Source: JAKLIX01 sp964605655
GTDB lineage: Bacteria; Bacteroidota; Bacteroidia; Bacteroidales; CAIXZF01
Length of the DNA: 64,000 nt
Assembly: GCA_964605655.1 (NCBI GenBank)
Contig: CAZSDK010000015.1
Location: 42,162 to 106,161 of the forward strand
Reading direction: 5' to 3'
Below are positions 48,639 to 58,480 of the stretch, in pieces. The position numbers were made by a program, and so were the translations under genes. The notes under the pieces are model-generated. The model had not been told where the DNA came from. It saw only the letters and a program-made list of their open reading frames with translations, and ran no database searches. Position 1 is the stretch's first letter. Every line of letters starts with the position of its first letter.

Positions 48639-49343
48639 CTAAGGAGTTGTCAGTGCCACAGGCAAGACCTTGCCGTTATAAAAGCAATGGCCGGATTTGG
48701 CAAAATTGGAAACGAAGGTAGCCATATCTCTGGCCGTCACGGGAGCCTGGTAGCCCGGAAAGGCCTCCTCCAGCATCTCGGTCTGAACCGATCCCAGGGC
48801 CAATGCATTGACGAAGATCCCTTTTTCTTTGAATTCTTCAGCCAGGCATTCGGTAAGGATACTGACTGCCCCCTTACTGGCTGAATACAATGACAGGCCT
48901 TTGAACTTAACACTTCCCTGGTACCCGCCCATGCTGCTGATATTCACAATATGGCTGCCCTTTCCCAGCTTAGGTAACAAGGTCTGAATGGTCAGCACCA
49001 CCGATCTGACATTGGTATCCATCATGTTCTGGTAATCCTCCGTTTTCAACTCCTCAAAGGGTTTGTTGATGAGCAGCCCTGCATTATTGATCAGGATGTC
49101 GACGCGGGTAAAATGAAGATTGACAAATGCGGCCAGCTCAGAATAGTCACCGTGGACAAGGTCAAAGGAATACGGTGTCACTGTCGAGAACAACAGCTTC
49201 TGTTGCCGGCCCGAGGTGACCAGGTGATCAATCCTGCGGATGTTCCTTGAGATAGCAATAATATGATTATCAGGCTCTTCAGAGAATGCTTTAACCAGCT
49301 CCAGTCCCAGACCCCTTCCTGCTCCCGTGATGATGATGTTCAT
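48639..49343 (-). CDS. SDR family oxidoreductase
   Basis: A 234-residue short-chain dehydrogenase. The nucleotide-binding turn ITGAGRGLGLEL, the NNAG motif (LINNAGLL), catalytic Ser in VNISSMGGYQ and YSASKGA (Tyr and Lys of YxxxK) are all present. NAD(H) or NADP(H) use cannot be decided. No link to neighbours, although the gene is on the same strand as the FISUMP gene, about 185 bases away. Confidence 0.9.
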   Translation of the reverse strand: MNIIITGAGRGLGLELVKAFSEEPDNHIIAISRNIRRIDHLVTSGRQQKLLFSTVTPYSFDLVHGDYSELAAFVNLHFTRVDILINNAGLLINKPFEELKTEDYQNMMDTNVRSVVLTIQTLLPKLGKGSHIVNISSMGGYQGSVKFKGLSLYSASKGAVSILTECLAEEFKEKGIFVNALALGSVQTEMLEEAFPGYQAPVTARDMATFVSNFAKSGHCFYNGKVLPVALTTP

Positions 49344-49535
49344 TGTGTTTCATTAAGGTTTCCCGGAACAACCCGAGAAAAGGTTGAACTCAATTCTCAG
49401 ATGTCAGGGAACTGTTCGAAATTACAAATAAAGGGGACTCAACGATCATTGAGATTCAGTTCAACATCCATTTTTGGTAAAGACATCCTCTCTTTCCCTC
49501 CTCTTCCAAGCACTCACACTTACACTGCCCCTATC

Positions 49536-49556
49536 TGCCCCCTCCCGGCCTCCCCC
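49536..49556. repeat. GC-rich inverted repeat arm 1
   Basis: Starts TGCCCCCTCCCGGCC and is the exact complement of 49685-49705. Its own right end forms a small hairpin (49549-49568). Confidence 0.75.
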
Positions 49557-49684
49557 AACAGGGGGAGGTGAATACTGTATGTGTCACTCAAGATGGCTAC
49601 GAAATACCTTGGATTTCTAGATCACTGCACTTCTTCCTGCCCAATTCTAAGTACTTACACTCGCACTTTCCTCCTCCCCTTGTA

Positions 49685-49705
49685 GGGGGAGGCCGGGAGG
49701 GGGCA
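49685..49705. repeat. GC-rich inverted repeat arm 2
   Basis: Ends GGCCGGGAGGGGGCA; exact complement of arm 1. It lies directly against the hydF stop codon (49707). Confidence 0.75.
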
Positions 49706-49706
49706 T

Positions 49707-50939
49707 CTACAAATAATCCCCTGTACTCTCGCCTGTTTTTATGAAAGGAGCAACGGCCCGGTGATAGATTCCATGAACCCAGGCGATGGCCATGCCATAG
49801 TTGGTCACCGGCACTCCTGCCTTTACGGCCATGCGGATTCGATTGACCACCTGTTTCCTGGTGATGACACAGCCACCACATTGTATGACCAGGGCATAGG
49901 ACTTCAGGTCGTCGGGAAGCTTGTTCAATCCTGCCACCACCTCGAAATCAAGTTTTTTCCCGGTAAAGTTGCTCAGCCATCGGGGGATCTTCACCCTTCC
50001 TATATCGTCACATGAAACATGGTGGGTACAGGATTCCAGGATGAGGACCTTATCGCCGTCCTTTAAATCGGATATCGCCGGAGTCCCTTTGAGGTAGTTG
50101 CTGAAATCCCCTTTTTGCCTGGCGAGGACGATGCTGAAGCTCGTCAGGGGGATGTCCTTGGGGATGTAAGCATCTGCCTTGGGAAAGACCTGGGAATCGG
50201 TGATGGCCAGGCAAGGTTTGGGCTTCATCTGCCGGATCATGGCCTCCACCTCTGTCTCCTTACAGACCACAGTCACCCCGTCGTGGTCGAGGACGTCACG
50301 AATTACCTGCATCTGAGGGAGGATCATACGACCTTCCGGAGCTTCGCTATCAATGGGAGTAATCAGGAGCACGACATCACCCCGTGCGATCAGGTCTCCT
50401 ACCAAGGCCCTTTTGGTATAAGCAGTTTCGGGGACCAAATCCCTGAATGTGTTGATCAGATCCTGCAGGTTCGTCTGTTGCCTGGCACTGAATGACAAGA
50501 CCGGTACCCCGAACCTATGCTCAAGCTTCAACTTAAAGCCATGGTCCAAAGGATGAATATCTGACTTATTATGGATAAAGAAATACGGCAGGTCGGCTTC
50601 CTCAAATGCTCTAATCAAGTCCTCTTCCGGCTGTTCCAGGCGGTTTTCCGTGAGCAGCAGAATACCCAGGTCGAGGGTCTGCAGCACCTCCATAGTCTTG
50701 CCCACCCTCTTGCGACCCAGCTCTCCCAGATCATCGATACCTGCGGTATCAACGAGAATGACCGGACCAAGGCCGGGAATTTCCATCGACTTTTTCACAG
50801 GATCGGTGGTGGTGCCAGGAGTATCAGAAACAATGGCGATCTCCTGGCCGGCAAGAAGGTTGATCAGAGAGCTTTTACCGAAGTTTCTCTGTCCAAAGAT
50901 GCCGATATGTGGTTTATTTTCCTTTCCCCTTGTGCTCAT
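49707..50939 (-). CDS. hydF: [FeFe]-hydrogenase maturation GTPase HydF
   Basis: A 410-residue scaffold that helps assemble the H-cluster of [FeFe]-hydrogenase. The N-terminal GTPase has a P-loop GQRNFGKS (16-23), a switch TPGTT and DTAG. The middle is a dimerisation domain, and the C-terminal domain carries the Fe-S ligands in SCTHHVSCDD and IQCGGC (the CxH...CxxC pattern of HydF). Full length for the family. HydE, HydG and a hydrogenase are not in this window. It implies fermentative or H2-metabolising life. Confidence 0.95.
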   Translation of the reverse strand: MSTRGKENKPHIGIFGQRNFGKSSLINLLAGQEIAIVSDTPGTTTDPVKKSMEIPGLGPVILVDTAGIDDLGELGRKRVGKTMEVLQTLDLGILLLTENRLEQPEEDLIRAFEEADLPYFFIHNKSDIHPLDHGFKLKLEHRFGVPVLSFSARQQTNLQDLINTFRDLVPETAYTKRALVGDLIARGDVVLLITPIDSEAPEGRMILPQMQVIRDVLDHDGVTVVCKETEVEAMIRQMKPKPCLAITDSQVFPKADAYIPKDIPLTSFSIVLARQKGDFSNYLKGTPAISDLKDGDKVLILESCTHHVSCDDIGRVKIPRWLSNFTGKKLDFEVVAGLNKLPDDLKSYALVIQCGGCVITRKQVVNRIRMAVKAGVPVTNYGMAIAWVHGIYHRAVAPFIKTGESTGDYL

Positions 50940-50978
50940 TTTTTCATAAACATGCCTGTTGACCGGATAGGTTATATT

Positions 50979-53882
50979 TTAATATCCGAATATCTGTTCC
51001 AGGGTCAGGAAGGTCACAGGACCATACTTCTCCAGTTCTTTGATATCCAATTCATCCTTTTTCCCCAGGACCATGATGTTGAAGTTCTTGTTCTTCATGC
51101 GTTGCTCCTCAAAGGTCTTGAGATCGGTGAATTGCATGGCAGGGACCTTCTCATACACATCCTTGCGGATATCGTAGGTAAGCCCGAAACGGCGGGCACT
51201 TTCATAGTTGAACAGGATGTTGGTCTTGGTGATCCTCTCTGTCCTGATCTTGTTGATGACGGCATCTTTGGCCTCCTGGAAGCTCTTGGGTGACTCGGGC
51301 ATGCTGTTGAAGAGGCTCATCATGCTTTTCATGGCTTCCGGAAGTTTGTCATTTTGAGTTCCGATATAGGCGAAGATATAGTTTCTGCGGTCGGGACGCG
51401 TGGGTCCGCGGTAGCCGGCATAGGCGCTATATGCCAGGGCACGGGCTTCACGAAGCTCCTGGAAGACGATGGAGGCCATGCTTCCGCCAAAGTACTCGTT
51501 GAAGATCCTGATGGCAGGAATAGCCGTCTTGTCATATTTATCGGAAGTGGACAGGCAAAGGATCTCCACCTGTTTCATGTCGTAGTCGACCACATATACC
51601 TTGTTCTGCGAATTCTCCTGCTCGACGAACTTTGTCTCCTGGGGAATGGTTTTCATCACCTTGGGCAGCTGATGGTACTTCAGGACCACCTTTTTCAAAT
51701 CAGGCACCTGGTGTGTACCATAGTACATCACCCTGTGAGGATAGGAGTTCAACTCCCTGATGACTGTCAGAAGCTGTTCAGGATCAATACTTTTCAACTC
51801 AGATTCAGAGAGAATATTAGTGAAGGAAGATTTATCACCATAGATACCATAGTTGGTAAGCGCACTCCAGAGGATGGTCTGTTTCGACAACTTATCGTCG
51901 GAACGCTTTTTCAGGATATCGGCCACCAGGTTAGAAAGGGCTTCCTTGTTGGCCACCGGGTCTTTCAGGAGGCTTTCAAACAATGAAAGTCCTTTCTCCA
52001 GGTTTTCGCTGAGGCCGTTGAGGCTCACATACACCTGATCGGCACCGGCGTTGAAGTATAGGCTGCACCCTGCCTTGTAGAGTTCTTCTTTGAAGGCCTT
52101 GGGGTTATAGACGGACGTGCCAAGGTAGTTCAGGTAATCCAGGGCCAATCCCAGCAGTTTGTTGTGGTTGGTCCCCATATCGAAGAGGTAATAAAGGTTG
52201 AAGGTGCTGTTCTCATTATTCTTCAGGTAGTAGAGCGGAAGGTTGCCGGATATCTTGTCATTCACGATATCCTTCTGGTAGTCAATAAACACCGGTTCAA
52301 TAGGCTTGGGTTCCATGCTACTGATCTTCTTCACGAAGTCGCTGGTCTCATCACGGTTCATCTCCACCGGGGTGATTTTGGGTTTGGTGACCTTGTTCAC
52401 CTCGGGTGCCACACCGGTCTTTTTATAAACAATGACATAGTTGTTCTTGAAGTTGGCATTGGCAAAATCGACAATATCCTTTTTGGTGATCTTGCTCAGG
52501 CGGTCGATATATTCGACCTGTTTCTCCCAATTTTCATCGAAAATGAAAGAGCCCATCATCACAAAACTCCTGCCCATATTAGACTCCAGCCTTTTGATGC
52601 GGTTCAGTTTCATCTCGTTGATGATGGCCGGCAGCATCCAGTCGGGGAACTTGCCCTGCTTGACCAGCTCCAGCTGCCCGAGAAGTTCATCCCTGACCTG
52701 TTCGAGGGATTGTCCCTGCTTGGGTTTCCCCATCATCATAAGGGCTGAATAATCTTTCATATTGTCGGCCCAAACGTTGGCCTCCAGCACTTTCTGGTCC
52801 TGGATCAGGTTGAGGTCTACCAGGCCGGCAGTCCCGTTGTTCATGATCTGAGAGATCATGTCGAGGATATCTTCATCACGGGTATCGGCACCACCACAAC
52901 GAAATCCGAGCACCATGGACTCAGCATCGGGTCCGAGCACCTCTTTGACCAGAGGTTTGGTGATAGGATCTTCCACCGCGGGTACAAAGGGGATGATCTT
53001 TTTCATGGGGAGCTTGCCAAAGGTGGCATCGATGGCGGCGATGGCCTGTTCGGGGTCGAAGTCTCCACTGAGGATGATGGCCATATTGTTGGGCACATAG
53101 CGTGATTCGTAATACGCCCTGAGGGCCTTCAGAGAAGGATTCTTCAGGTGCTCCACGGTACCGATGGTAGTCTGGGTCCCGTAGGTATGCTTCTGGAACA
53201 GTCCTGAATACAGCGCTTCCCAAAGCTTGTCATCATCGCTGTCAAGCGACATGTTCTTCTCTTCATAAACGGTCTCGAGTTCAGTATGAAACAGCCTGAA
53301 CACCGGTTTGCGATACCGCTCGGATTCCACTGCCAGCCATCTGTCCAGTTGATTGGACGGGATGTCGTTGATGTACACGGTCATCTCTGATCCAGTGAAG
53401 GCATTGGTACCTTTAGCACCCATCACACCCAGCATCTTGTCATACTCGTTGGCGATGGCAAAGCCGGCGGCGACACCCGAGATGCTGTCGATCACATGGT
53501 AAACGGCCTTCCGCTGGTTGGTATCGGTGAGGGAACGATACTTCTCGAAGAGGTCCTCAATCTGGTTCAGATAGGGTTGCTCTTTGGCAAAGTCACGGGT
53601 ACCGAAATGATCTGTCCCTTTGAACATCATGTGCTCGAGGTAATGCGACATACCGGTGTTGTCGTGAGGATCGTTCTTGGAGCCCGTCCGTACGGCCACC
53701 ATAGTTTGAATGCGAGGTGCATCTTTATAGACGGAAAGATACACTTTAAGCCCGTTGTCGAGGGTGTAGATCCGGACCTTCATGGGGTCGTTGGGGACCG
53801 ATACATAACGGTACTTGTTCTGGGCCGTTGCCTGAGTAATAAAGGCGATGACCAGCAGAGTGAAAAACAGTAATTTTTTCAT
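50979..53882 (-). CDS. M16 family zinc metallopeptidase (two-module)
   Basis: A 967-residue exported protease. Signal peptide 1-20 (ending ATA). The zinc site is HYLEH (H80, E83, H84) in the inverted HxxEH motif, and a distal Glu lies in ELETVYEEKNM. Two M16-type halves (active N-module about 30-480, inactive C-module about 500-960) form the usual clamshell that digests short peptides. Length fits the 950-residue Bacteroidota type. Periplasmic or surface location is likely. It is 39 bases from hydF but no functional link is proposed. Confidence 0.92.
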   Translation of the reverse strand: MKKLLFFTLLVIAFITQATAQNKYRYVSVPNDPMKVRIYTLDNGLKVYLSVYKDAPRIQTMVAVRTGSKNDPHDNTGMSHYLEHMMFKGTDHFGTRDFAKEQPYLNQIEDLFEKYRSLTDTNQRKAVYHVIDSISGVAAGFAIANEYDKMLGVMGAKGTNAFTGSEMTVYINDIPSNQLDRWLAVESERYRKPVFRLFHTELETVYEEKNMSLDSDDDKLWEALYSGLFQKHTYGTQTTIGTVEHLKNPSLKALRAYYESRYVPNNMAIILSGDFDPEQAIAAIDATFGKLPMKKIIPFVPAVEDPITKPLVKEVLGPDAESMVLGFRCGGADTRDEDILDMISQIMNNGTAGLVDLNLIQDQKVLEANVWADNMKDYSALMMMGKPKQGQSLEQVRDELLGQLELVKQGKFPDWMLPAIINEMKLNRIKRLESNMGRSFVMMGSFIFDENWEKQVEYIDRLSKITKKDIVDFANANFKNNYVIVYKKTGVAPEVNKVTKPKITPVEMNRDETSDFVKKISSMEPKPIEPVFIDYQKDIVNDKISGNLPLYYLKNNENSTFNLYYLFDMGTNHNKLLGLALDYLNYLGTSVYNPKAFKEELYKAGCSLYFNAGADQVYVSLNGLSENLEKGLSLFESLLKDPVANKEALSNLVADILKKRSDDKLSKQTILWSALTNYGIYGDKSSFTNILSESELKSIDPEQLLTVIRELNSYPHRVMYYGTHQVPDLKKVVLKYHQLPKVMKTIPQETKFVEQENSQNKVYVVDYDMKQVEILCLSTSDKYDKTAIPAIRIFNEYFGGSMASIVFQELREARALAYSAYAGYRGPTRPDRRNYIFAYIGTQNDKLPEAMKSMMSLFNSMPESPKSFQEAKDAVINKIRTERITKTNILFNYESARRFGLTYDIRKDVYEKVPAMQFTDLKTFEEQRMKNKNFNIMVLGKKDELDIKELEKYGPVTFLTLEQIFGY

Positions 53883-53903
53883 GGATGATTTATTAATGGT
53901 TGA

Positions 53904-55589
53904 TTACCTGATCTTTTCATTGACGAGGGCCAGGATGGCAGCCTCCTGTTCCATGGCCTTTTGTTCTATTTCTTTGCCTTGAAGGAGGATATCGTTCATA
54001 TAGGCTTTATCCTCGAGACCTGATGCGTTGATCTTTACATTCAGGAAGGCTCCCATCACGGCTGACCGTGCTGCCAGGGCTCCCACGCCTGCGTCGGAGA
54101 CGGAGTTTGGGTTCCCTGTCTCTGCCATGGCTTTGATGATCTCCAGGCTCTCGAATGATTTTTTCATCACCCTGAAAGGGATTTCTATGGCATAGCGGGT
54201 GGCTTCCTGCACAGCCTGGTGACGAGCTTCCTTCTCTTCTTCAGTTCCTTTGGGAAGTGCGAAAGCGTCCATGATGCGGTTAAAAGCCCTGGTGTCCTCA
54301 TCGATAAGATGGAGCAGCTCATCCTTGATGGCTTGTCCTCGTTCAGCCCAGACGGAGAACTCCTCCCAGCGGTCGTCCCAGCCGGCCTTGTGGGAGGAAA
54401 GGTTGGCCACCATGGTAGCCAATGAGACGCCCATGGCGCCCATGGCTGCCGATATAGATCCGCCGCCGGGGGCAGGTGACTCAGAGGCAGTCTCGTCGAC
54501 AAAACCCGTGAGCGACATGCTCACCAGCTTCCTGTCGGCAGGGTTCTCCAACAGGTATTCAATGATCTTTTCCTTGGGATTGAATGGTTTCAGGTCGTCA
54601 AGGCCGAGTGACTTGACGGCAATCTTGATGATCTCCTCTTCCGATACCCCCACCGAACGGTTTTGCTTTTTCAGAAAATATTTACCGGCATCTATCATAG
54701 CCCCTTTGGGTATGAGCCCCACCAGCTCCGACCCGGTGACCCGAAGGCCTCTTTCCATGGCTTTTCGCGAGGCCTCCTCAAAAGCCACGTGCACCGGGGT
54801 GATGCTGATATTGGTCAGGTTGATGGAGATCTGTGCGATGCCATATTCTTCGATAAACCATCCGATGGCTTTGCAGGCTTTGAGGGAGCCAGGCATCCAG
54901 ATCTCTTTTCCATGTTCATCTTTTTTGATCTTGCCTGTGATGGGGTTACCTTCCCTCACTGGCCTTCCCTTTTCCCTGATATCGAAGGCGATAGCGTTGG
55001 CCCTGCGCACCGAGGTGGTATTGAGATTGACATTGTAGGCTACCAGGAAGTCCCTGGCTCCTACGGCAGTGGCTCCTGCGGTGGCATTAAAGGCTGCCAG
55101 ACCGAAATCAGGCTTCCAATGGGGATCTTTCAGCTTTTCAGGCAGACCTTCATACTCCCCTGCCCTGCAGTTGGCCAGGTTGCGGCGTTCTGCCGTGAAG
55201 GCGGCATTCTCATAACAATATACAGGTATATTTAGTTCATTTCCAATACGTTCAGCCAGTTTACGGGCATACTGGGCAGTTTCTTCCATGGTGATCCCGG
55301 CCACCGGCACCAGCGGACAAACGTCGGTAGCCCCGAAACGAGGATGTTCTCCTTTATGGAAACGCATATCGATGATCTCAGAAGCTTTTTTTACAGCCAG
55401 AAAGGCAGCTTCGATCACAGCTTCCGGTTCTCCCACGAAAGTCACCACGGTACGGTTGGTGGCCTTGCCCGGGTCCACGTCGAGGAGACGGACCCCTTCC
55501 ACAGTTTCAATCTGGTCGGTGATGGTTTTTATGACGGCCATGTTTCGGCCCTCGCTGAAATTCGGAACACATTCAATGAGTTGCTTCAT
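53904..55589 (-). CDS. ftcD: Bifunctional glutamate formimidoyltransferase/formimidoyl-tetrahydrofolate cyclodeaminase
   Basis: A 561-residue fused enzyme of histidine breakdown. The formimidoyl transferase part (1 to about 325; starts MKQLIECVPNFSEGRN, has GEHPRFGATDVCPLVPV) moves the formimino group from formiminoglutamate to tetrahydrofolate; the cyclodeaminase part (about 355-561; TASESPAPGGGSISAAMGA) releases ammonia. The ATG at 55589 is chosen: the longer frame begins at TTG (55652) with an added 21 residues, and the TACCTTTG box at 55614-55621 lies inside that extension. No hutH/U/I genes in the window. Confidence 0.93.
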   Translation of the reverse strand: MKQLIECVPNFSEGRNMAVIKTITDQIETVEGVRLLDVDPGKATNRTVVTFVGEPEAVIEAAFLAVKKASEIIDMRFHKGEHPRFGATDVCPLVPVAGITMEETAQYARKLAERIGNELNIPVYCYENAAFTAERRNLANCRAGEYEGLPEKLKDPHWKPDFGLAAFNATAGATAVGARDFLVAYNVNLNTTSVRRANAIAFDIREKGRPVREGNPITGKIKKDEHGKEIWMPGSLKACKAIGWFIEEYGIAQISINLTNISITPVHVAFEEASRKAMERGLRVTGSELVGLIPKGAMIDAGKYFLKKQNRSVGVSEEEIIKIAVKSLGLDDLKPFNPKEKIIEYLLENPADRKLVSMSLTGFVDETASESPAPGGGSISAAMGAMGVSLATMVANLSSHKAGWDDRWEEFSVWAERGQAIKDELLHLIDEDTRAFNRIMDAFALPKGTEEEKEARHQAVQEATRYAIEIPFRVMKKSFESLEIIKAMAETGNPNSVSDAGVGALAARSAVMGAFLNVKINASGLEDKAYMNDILLQGKEIEQKAMEQEAAILALVNEKIR

Positions 55590-55613
55590 ACAGAGTAAGG
55601 TTAGAAAAGAGGG

Positions 55614-55621
55614 CAAAGGTA
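55614..55621 (-). promoter_or_regulatory. -7 box of the ftcD gene
   Basis: TACCTTTG on the minus strand, 24 bases before the ATG at 55589. No -33 TTG at the proper distance. It supports the shorter ftcD start. Confidence 0.4.
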
Positions 55622-55750
55622 TAAAAAAGTGGGAATTGGAGGCTGATCGCAACTAAAGCGAGGCATGGAATCATGCAGGGCTTTTAAAATTCCCCAGCTG
55701 GTCCCATTCTTATTTACCAGCATTGTAAAGGCCAATCATGCACAAATTAT

Positions 55751-55781
55751 TTGCATTCACAGTCCGATTATTCTATTTTTA
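55751..55781 (+). promoter_or_regulatory. Putative promoter of the barrel gene at 55829
   Basis: TTG (55751-55753), 20 bases, TATTTTTA (55774-55781). The last base of the -7 box differs from consensus (A for G). 47 bases to the ATG. Confidence 0.35.
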
Positions 55782-55828
55782 CATCATAAGGATAGATATT
55801 GCAGGCTTTATAACCTAAAACAAATATC

Positions 55829-56566
55829 ATGAAACCTTTGCACTTTCAGTCGTTTACGAAAAGAATGTTCCCACTTATTATTCTGATATTCTGTTGCTTA
55901 ACTAGTCAAGCACAAAAAAATGAACCTCCAAGGTCTTCCCGGGAATATGGCCCTTTTTTCAGGGTTACCGGAGTATTTCCCACCTTCGACTACGCCACCA
56001 ATCATTTCGATTACGAAGATGGTGCCTCAGCTTCAGTGGGAATGGGATTTGGTGTTGAATCCCGGTTCCCCTCAAGGAATAAAAGCTTTGGAGGATGTCT
56101 CCAGTTGGATTATACAATCAACTGGACAACAAAGGCATACAAAGAAGATATCGAAGATTTGTACCTTCAGTACGGATATTCGGATCTGGAATTCAGTTAT
56201 CCTAATTATCAGAATATTTCCTTTTTAGGAGGATTCTATGTAGGCGGGAAGAACTCCGACGTCAGAGGGGCTTATCTTAAAGTAAATGCAGGACCAAATG
56301 TGCTTATCCCATCCAAACTCAACATTGAATCGGATGACTATAAAAAGGAGATTAAATATGTTTCAGCCCCCAACTTTTGCCTTAACGTTGGGATTGGCAT
56401 CAAACTAAGTCCAAAGACAGAACTTGGGCTATCTTATTTTACGTATACAAAAACCAAGATTAAGCAGGAGAGTTCTTTAATGATAGATGGAAATACAACG
56501 CAGAGCAGTGGGGATCGGTTTTTCAAGGTTTCTTTCTTTACGCTCTATCTTGGATTCAGTGGTTAA
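55829..56566 (+). CDS. Outer-membrane beta-barrel protein, unknown function
   Basis: A 245-residue exported protein. A signal peptide (about 1-29, ending SQAQ) is followed by a barrel of about eight to ten strands (FRVTGVFPTFDY, ASVGMGFGVESRF, ISFLGGFYVGG, NVGIGIKL, LGLSYFTYTKT, FKVSFFTLYLGFSG). It ends in an aromatic-Gly pattern. It stands just before the coiled-coil A/lipase pair, 121 bases apart, on the same strand; whether they share a transcript is unclear. Composition and AT content look similar to the first barrel in the window, but the sequences are not obviously alike. Confidence 0.7.
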   Translation: MKPLHFQSFTKRMFPLIILIFCCLTSQAQKNEPPRSSREYGPFFRVTGVFPTFDYATNHFDYEDGASASVGMGFGVESRFPSRNKSFGGCLQLDYTINWTTKAYKEDIEDLYLQYGYSDLEFSYPNYQNISFLGGFYVGGKNSDVRGAYLKVNAGPNVLIPSKLNIESDDYKKEIKYVSAPNFCLNVGIGIKLSPKTELGLSYFTYTKTKIKQESSLMIDGNTTQSSGDRFFKVSFFTLYLGFSG

Positions 56567-56687
56567 AAACCAGCACCTTACATACTTCCTGTAAAATTTC
56601 CACTGGTTCTGGCATATTCTTTGAAGCAACAATAATGTTCCCCTTCCCCGTTACAACCCAGTTCATTTAACATCATTAAGAGCACAC

Positions 56688-58439
56688 ATGACAGCAATCA
56701 CCAACATGGATTTCGAGGCATTATTGAATCCCATCCTCGAGGAGTTACAGGCACTTCGTTCAGAACTCGACCTGTACCGGAATGAAAACAACGAACTTCG
56801 CCAGGAATTAGAAGCCCTGAGAGCTGAAACCCAGCAAGGAGCCAACCAGGATTATGATCCCAATGCATTTTCCGAGATCATCGCTGAAGCCCAACAGCAG
56901 AAGGAAATGCTGGACGCCCTGGTCTCAGAGGTGCAGGAACAAAAAGGCAGCCTCGATCAGATCATCAATGAAATACAGGAAGACCGCCAAAATGTGGATG
57001 CCTTGATCTCAGAACTCCAGCAGGAAAAAGAGAATGCCAGTCACCTGACCGCCGAAATACAGGATGGCAGTACACAGGTAAATGCGCTCCTCAATGAGAT
57101 TCAATCCGATAAATCAAATATCGACCACCTCCTCGGCGAAATACAACAGGATAAACAATCGGCTGAATCGTTCGTTTCTGATATCCAGGCTGACAAACAG
57201 CAGTCCGAAAGCTTCCTTCAGGAACTCCTGAATGAACAACAGTCTGCCTCGAACCTGATTGCAGAAATTCAAGGCGATAAAGCTACAGCCGAGACCCTGG
57301 TCGGTGATATTCAGGCAGAGAAACAATCCACCGATGCCTTGTCGGGTGAAATACAACAAAGCAAGGCACTAAGCGAAAGCCTGGTCAATGAAATGCAGGA
57401 GGACCATCACAACTCAGATGCCATCCTGAATGACCTCCAGAATGACAAATCACAGTCGGAAGCCTTTGTTCAGGAGATCCAAACCTATAAAGACCAGACC
57501 GAAGTGGTGGTGCAGGAGATCCAGAATGACCATGACCAATCGACCCAGGTGGTACAACAAATCCAGGACAACGCTGACCATGCCACCTCCCTGGTGGAAG
57601 AAATGAACAGTCAGAGCGATGTTTCGAAGAATCTGCTGGAAGAGATTCAGGTTACCAAAGACACCTCCGACAACCTTATTTCCGAAATCCAGGAAGACAG
57701 GTCAGGGAGCGCCACCCTGCTCTCTGAAATTGAAGAAGAAAGGACTGGTGTACAGAACATAGCTGCTGAGATCCAGAACGACAAGAGCCAGAGTGAGAGC
57801 ATGGTAGCTGATATCCAGCAGGACAGGGACAACTCCAACAGCCTGCTTGCTGAAGTGCAGGAAGAGAAGAACCTCTCCTCTTCGTTGCTCGCCGAAATCC
57901 AGAACGACAGGTCCGCTTCCGAAACCCTACTCAGTGAGCTGACAGAAACAAAGAACCAGGGAGATACCGTTCTGGGAGAGATTCAATCCACCAAGACTGA
58001 AAGCGATACCCTTTTTGCGGGGATTCAGGAGATCAAGACAACTTCGGATCAGCTTCTCAGTGAATTTCAATCTGATAAGTCCACCATGGACAACCTGCTC
58101 TCCAGCGCCCAGGAGGAACAACAACAAATCAACCAGTCCTTGTCGGATATTATGGAAGCTCAGAACCATATGAATGAATCTCTTCAGAGCATCACCTCAG
58201 CGCTCGACCAGATCACGGCTCACGCCGAAGAAGTGATGAGGTTGAAAGACCAGGCTGTTAGCGAAGTACATGAGATTGAACAGTACAAAAACCAGGCACA
58301 GTCTTACCAGCACCAGGCTGAGACCGCCGCCAGGGAAGCAGAACAGGCTGAAAAGGAAGCTACCGGCAGCGCCCGTGAAGCAGGAAGATCCGCTGACGAC
58401 GCTGAGCGCCATGCCCATGATGCCGCGTCCAGTACTTAG
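56688..58439 (+). CDS. Long coiled-coil protein A (29 tandem 14-residue repeats)
   Basis: A 583-residue protein without signal peptide or membrane segment. Residues 1-48 are a leucine-zipper-like helix (LEELQALRSELDLY). Residues 75-480 consist of 29 adjoining 14-residue units, consensus SexLLxEIQxDKxx, with no insertion, giving a rod. The last 100 residues turn into an Ala-rich helix (AEQAEKEATGSAREAGRSAD) reminiscent of phage tail-fibre or stalk tails. A lipase-like gene begins 41 bases later on the same strand. The end of coiled-coil B at 60326-61621 has the same SQSxSxLxEIQ unit. No known family; a structural or scaffolding role is likely. Confidence 0.8.
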   Translation: MTAITNMDFEALLNPILEELQALRSELDLYRNENNELRQELEALRAETQQGANQDYDPNAFSEIIAEAQQQKEMLDALVSEVQEQKGSLDQIINEIQEDRQNVDALISELQQEKENASHLTAEIQDGSTQVNALLNEIQSDKSNIDHLLGEIQQDKQSAESFVSDIQADKQQSESFLQELLNEQQSASNLIAEIQGDKATAETLVGDIQAEKQSTDALSGEIQQSKALSESLVNEMQEDHHNSDAILNDLQNDKSQSEAFVQEIQTYKDQTEVVVQEIQNDHDQSTQVVQQIQDNADHATSLVEEMNSQSDVSKNLLEEIQVTKDTSDNLISEIQEDRSGSATLLSEIEEERTGVQNIAAEIQNDKSQSESMVADIQQDRDNSNSLLAEVQEEKNLSSSLLAEIQNDRSASETLLSELTETKNQGDTVLGEIQSTKTESDTLFAGIQEIKTTSDQLLSEFQSDKSTMDNLLSSAQEEQQQINQSLSDIMEAQNHMNESLQSITSALDQITAHAEEVMRLKDQAVSEVHEIEQYKNQAQSYQHQAETAAREAEQAEKEATGSAREAGRSADDAERHAHDAASST

Positions 58440-58480
58440 AAAGGATCCTTACGACACATATTGTTAATTACCAGCAACAT

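Larger units (their letters stand above)
49344..49706. other. Intergenic region with 21-bp inverted repeat pair
   Basis: About 363 bases without a gene. Bases 49536-49556 are the exact complement of 49685-49705, and the first arm also has a local CCTCCCCC-AACA-GGGGGAGG hairpin. The arms are very GC-rich and lie right after the hydF stop. The rest has nothing notable. Confidence 0.6.

Noticed and set aside
49707..50939. Complete hydrogenase locus
   Set aside because: Only HydF is present; no HydE, HydG or catalytic subunit is found in the window.
53904..55652. Longer start for FTCD (55652, TTG)
   Set aside because: The extension has no family match and contains a -7 promoter box; the ATG at 55589 gives the conserved N-terminus.
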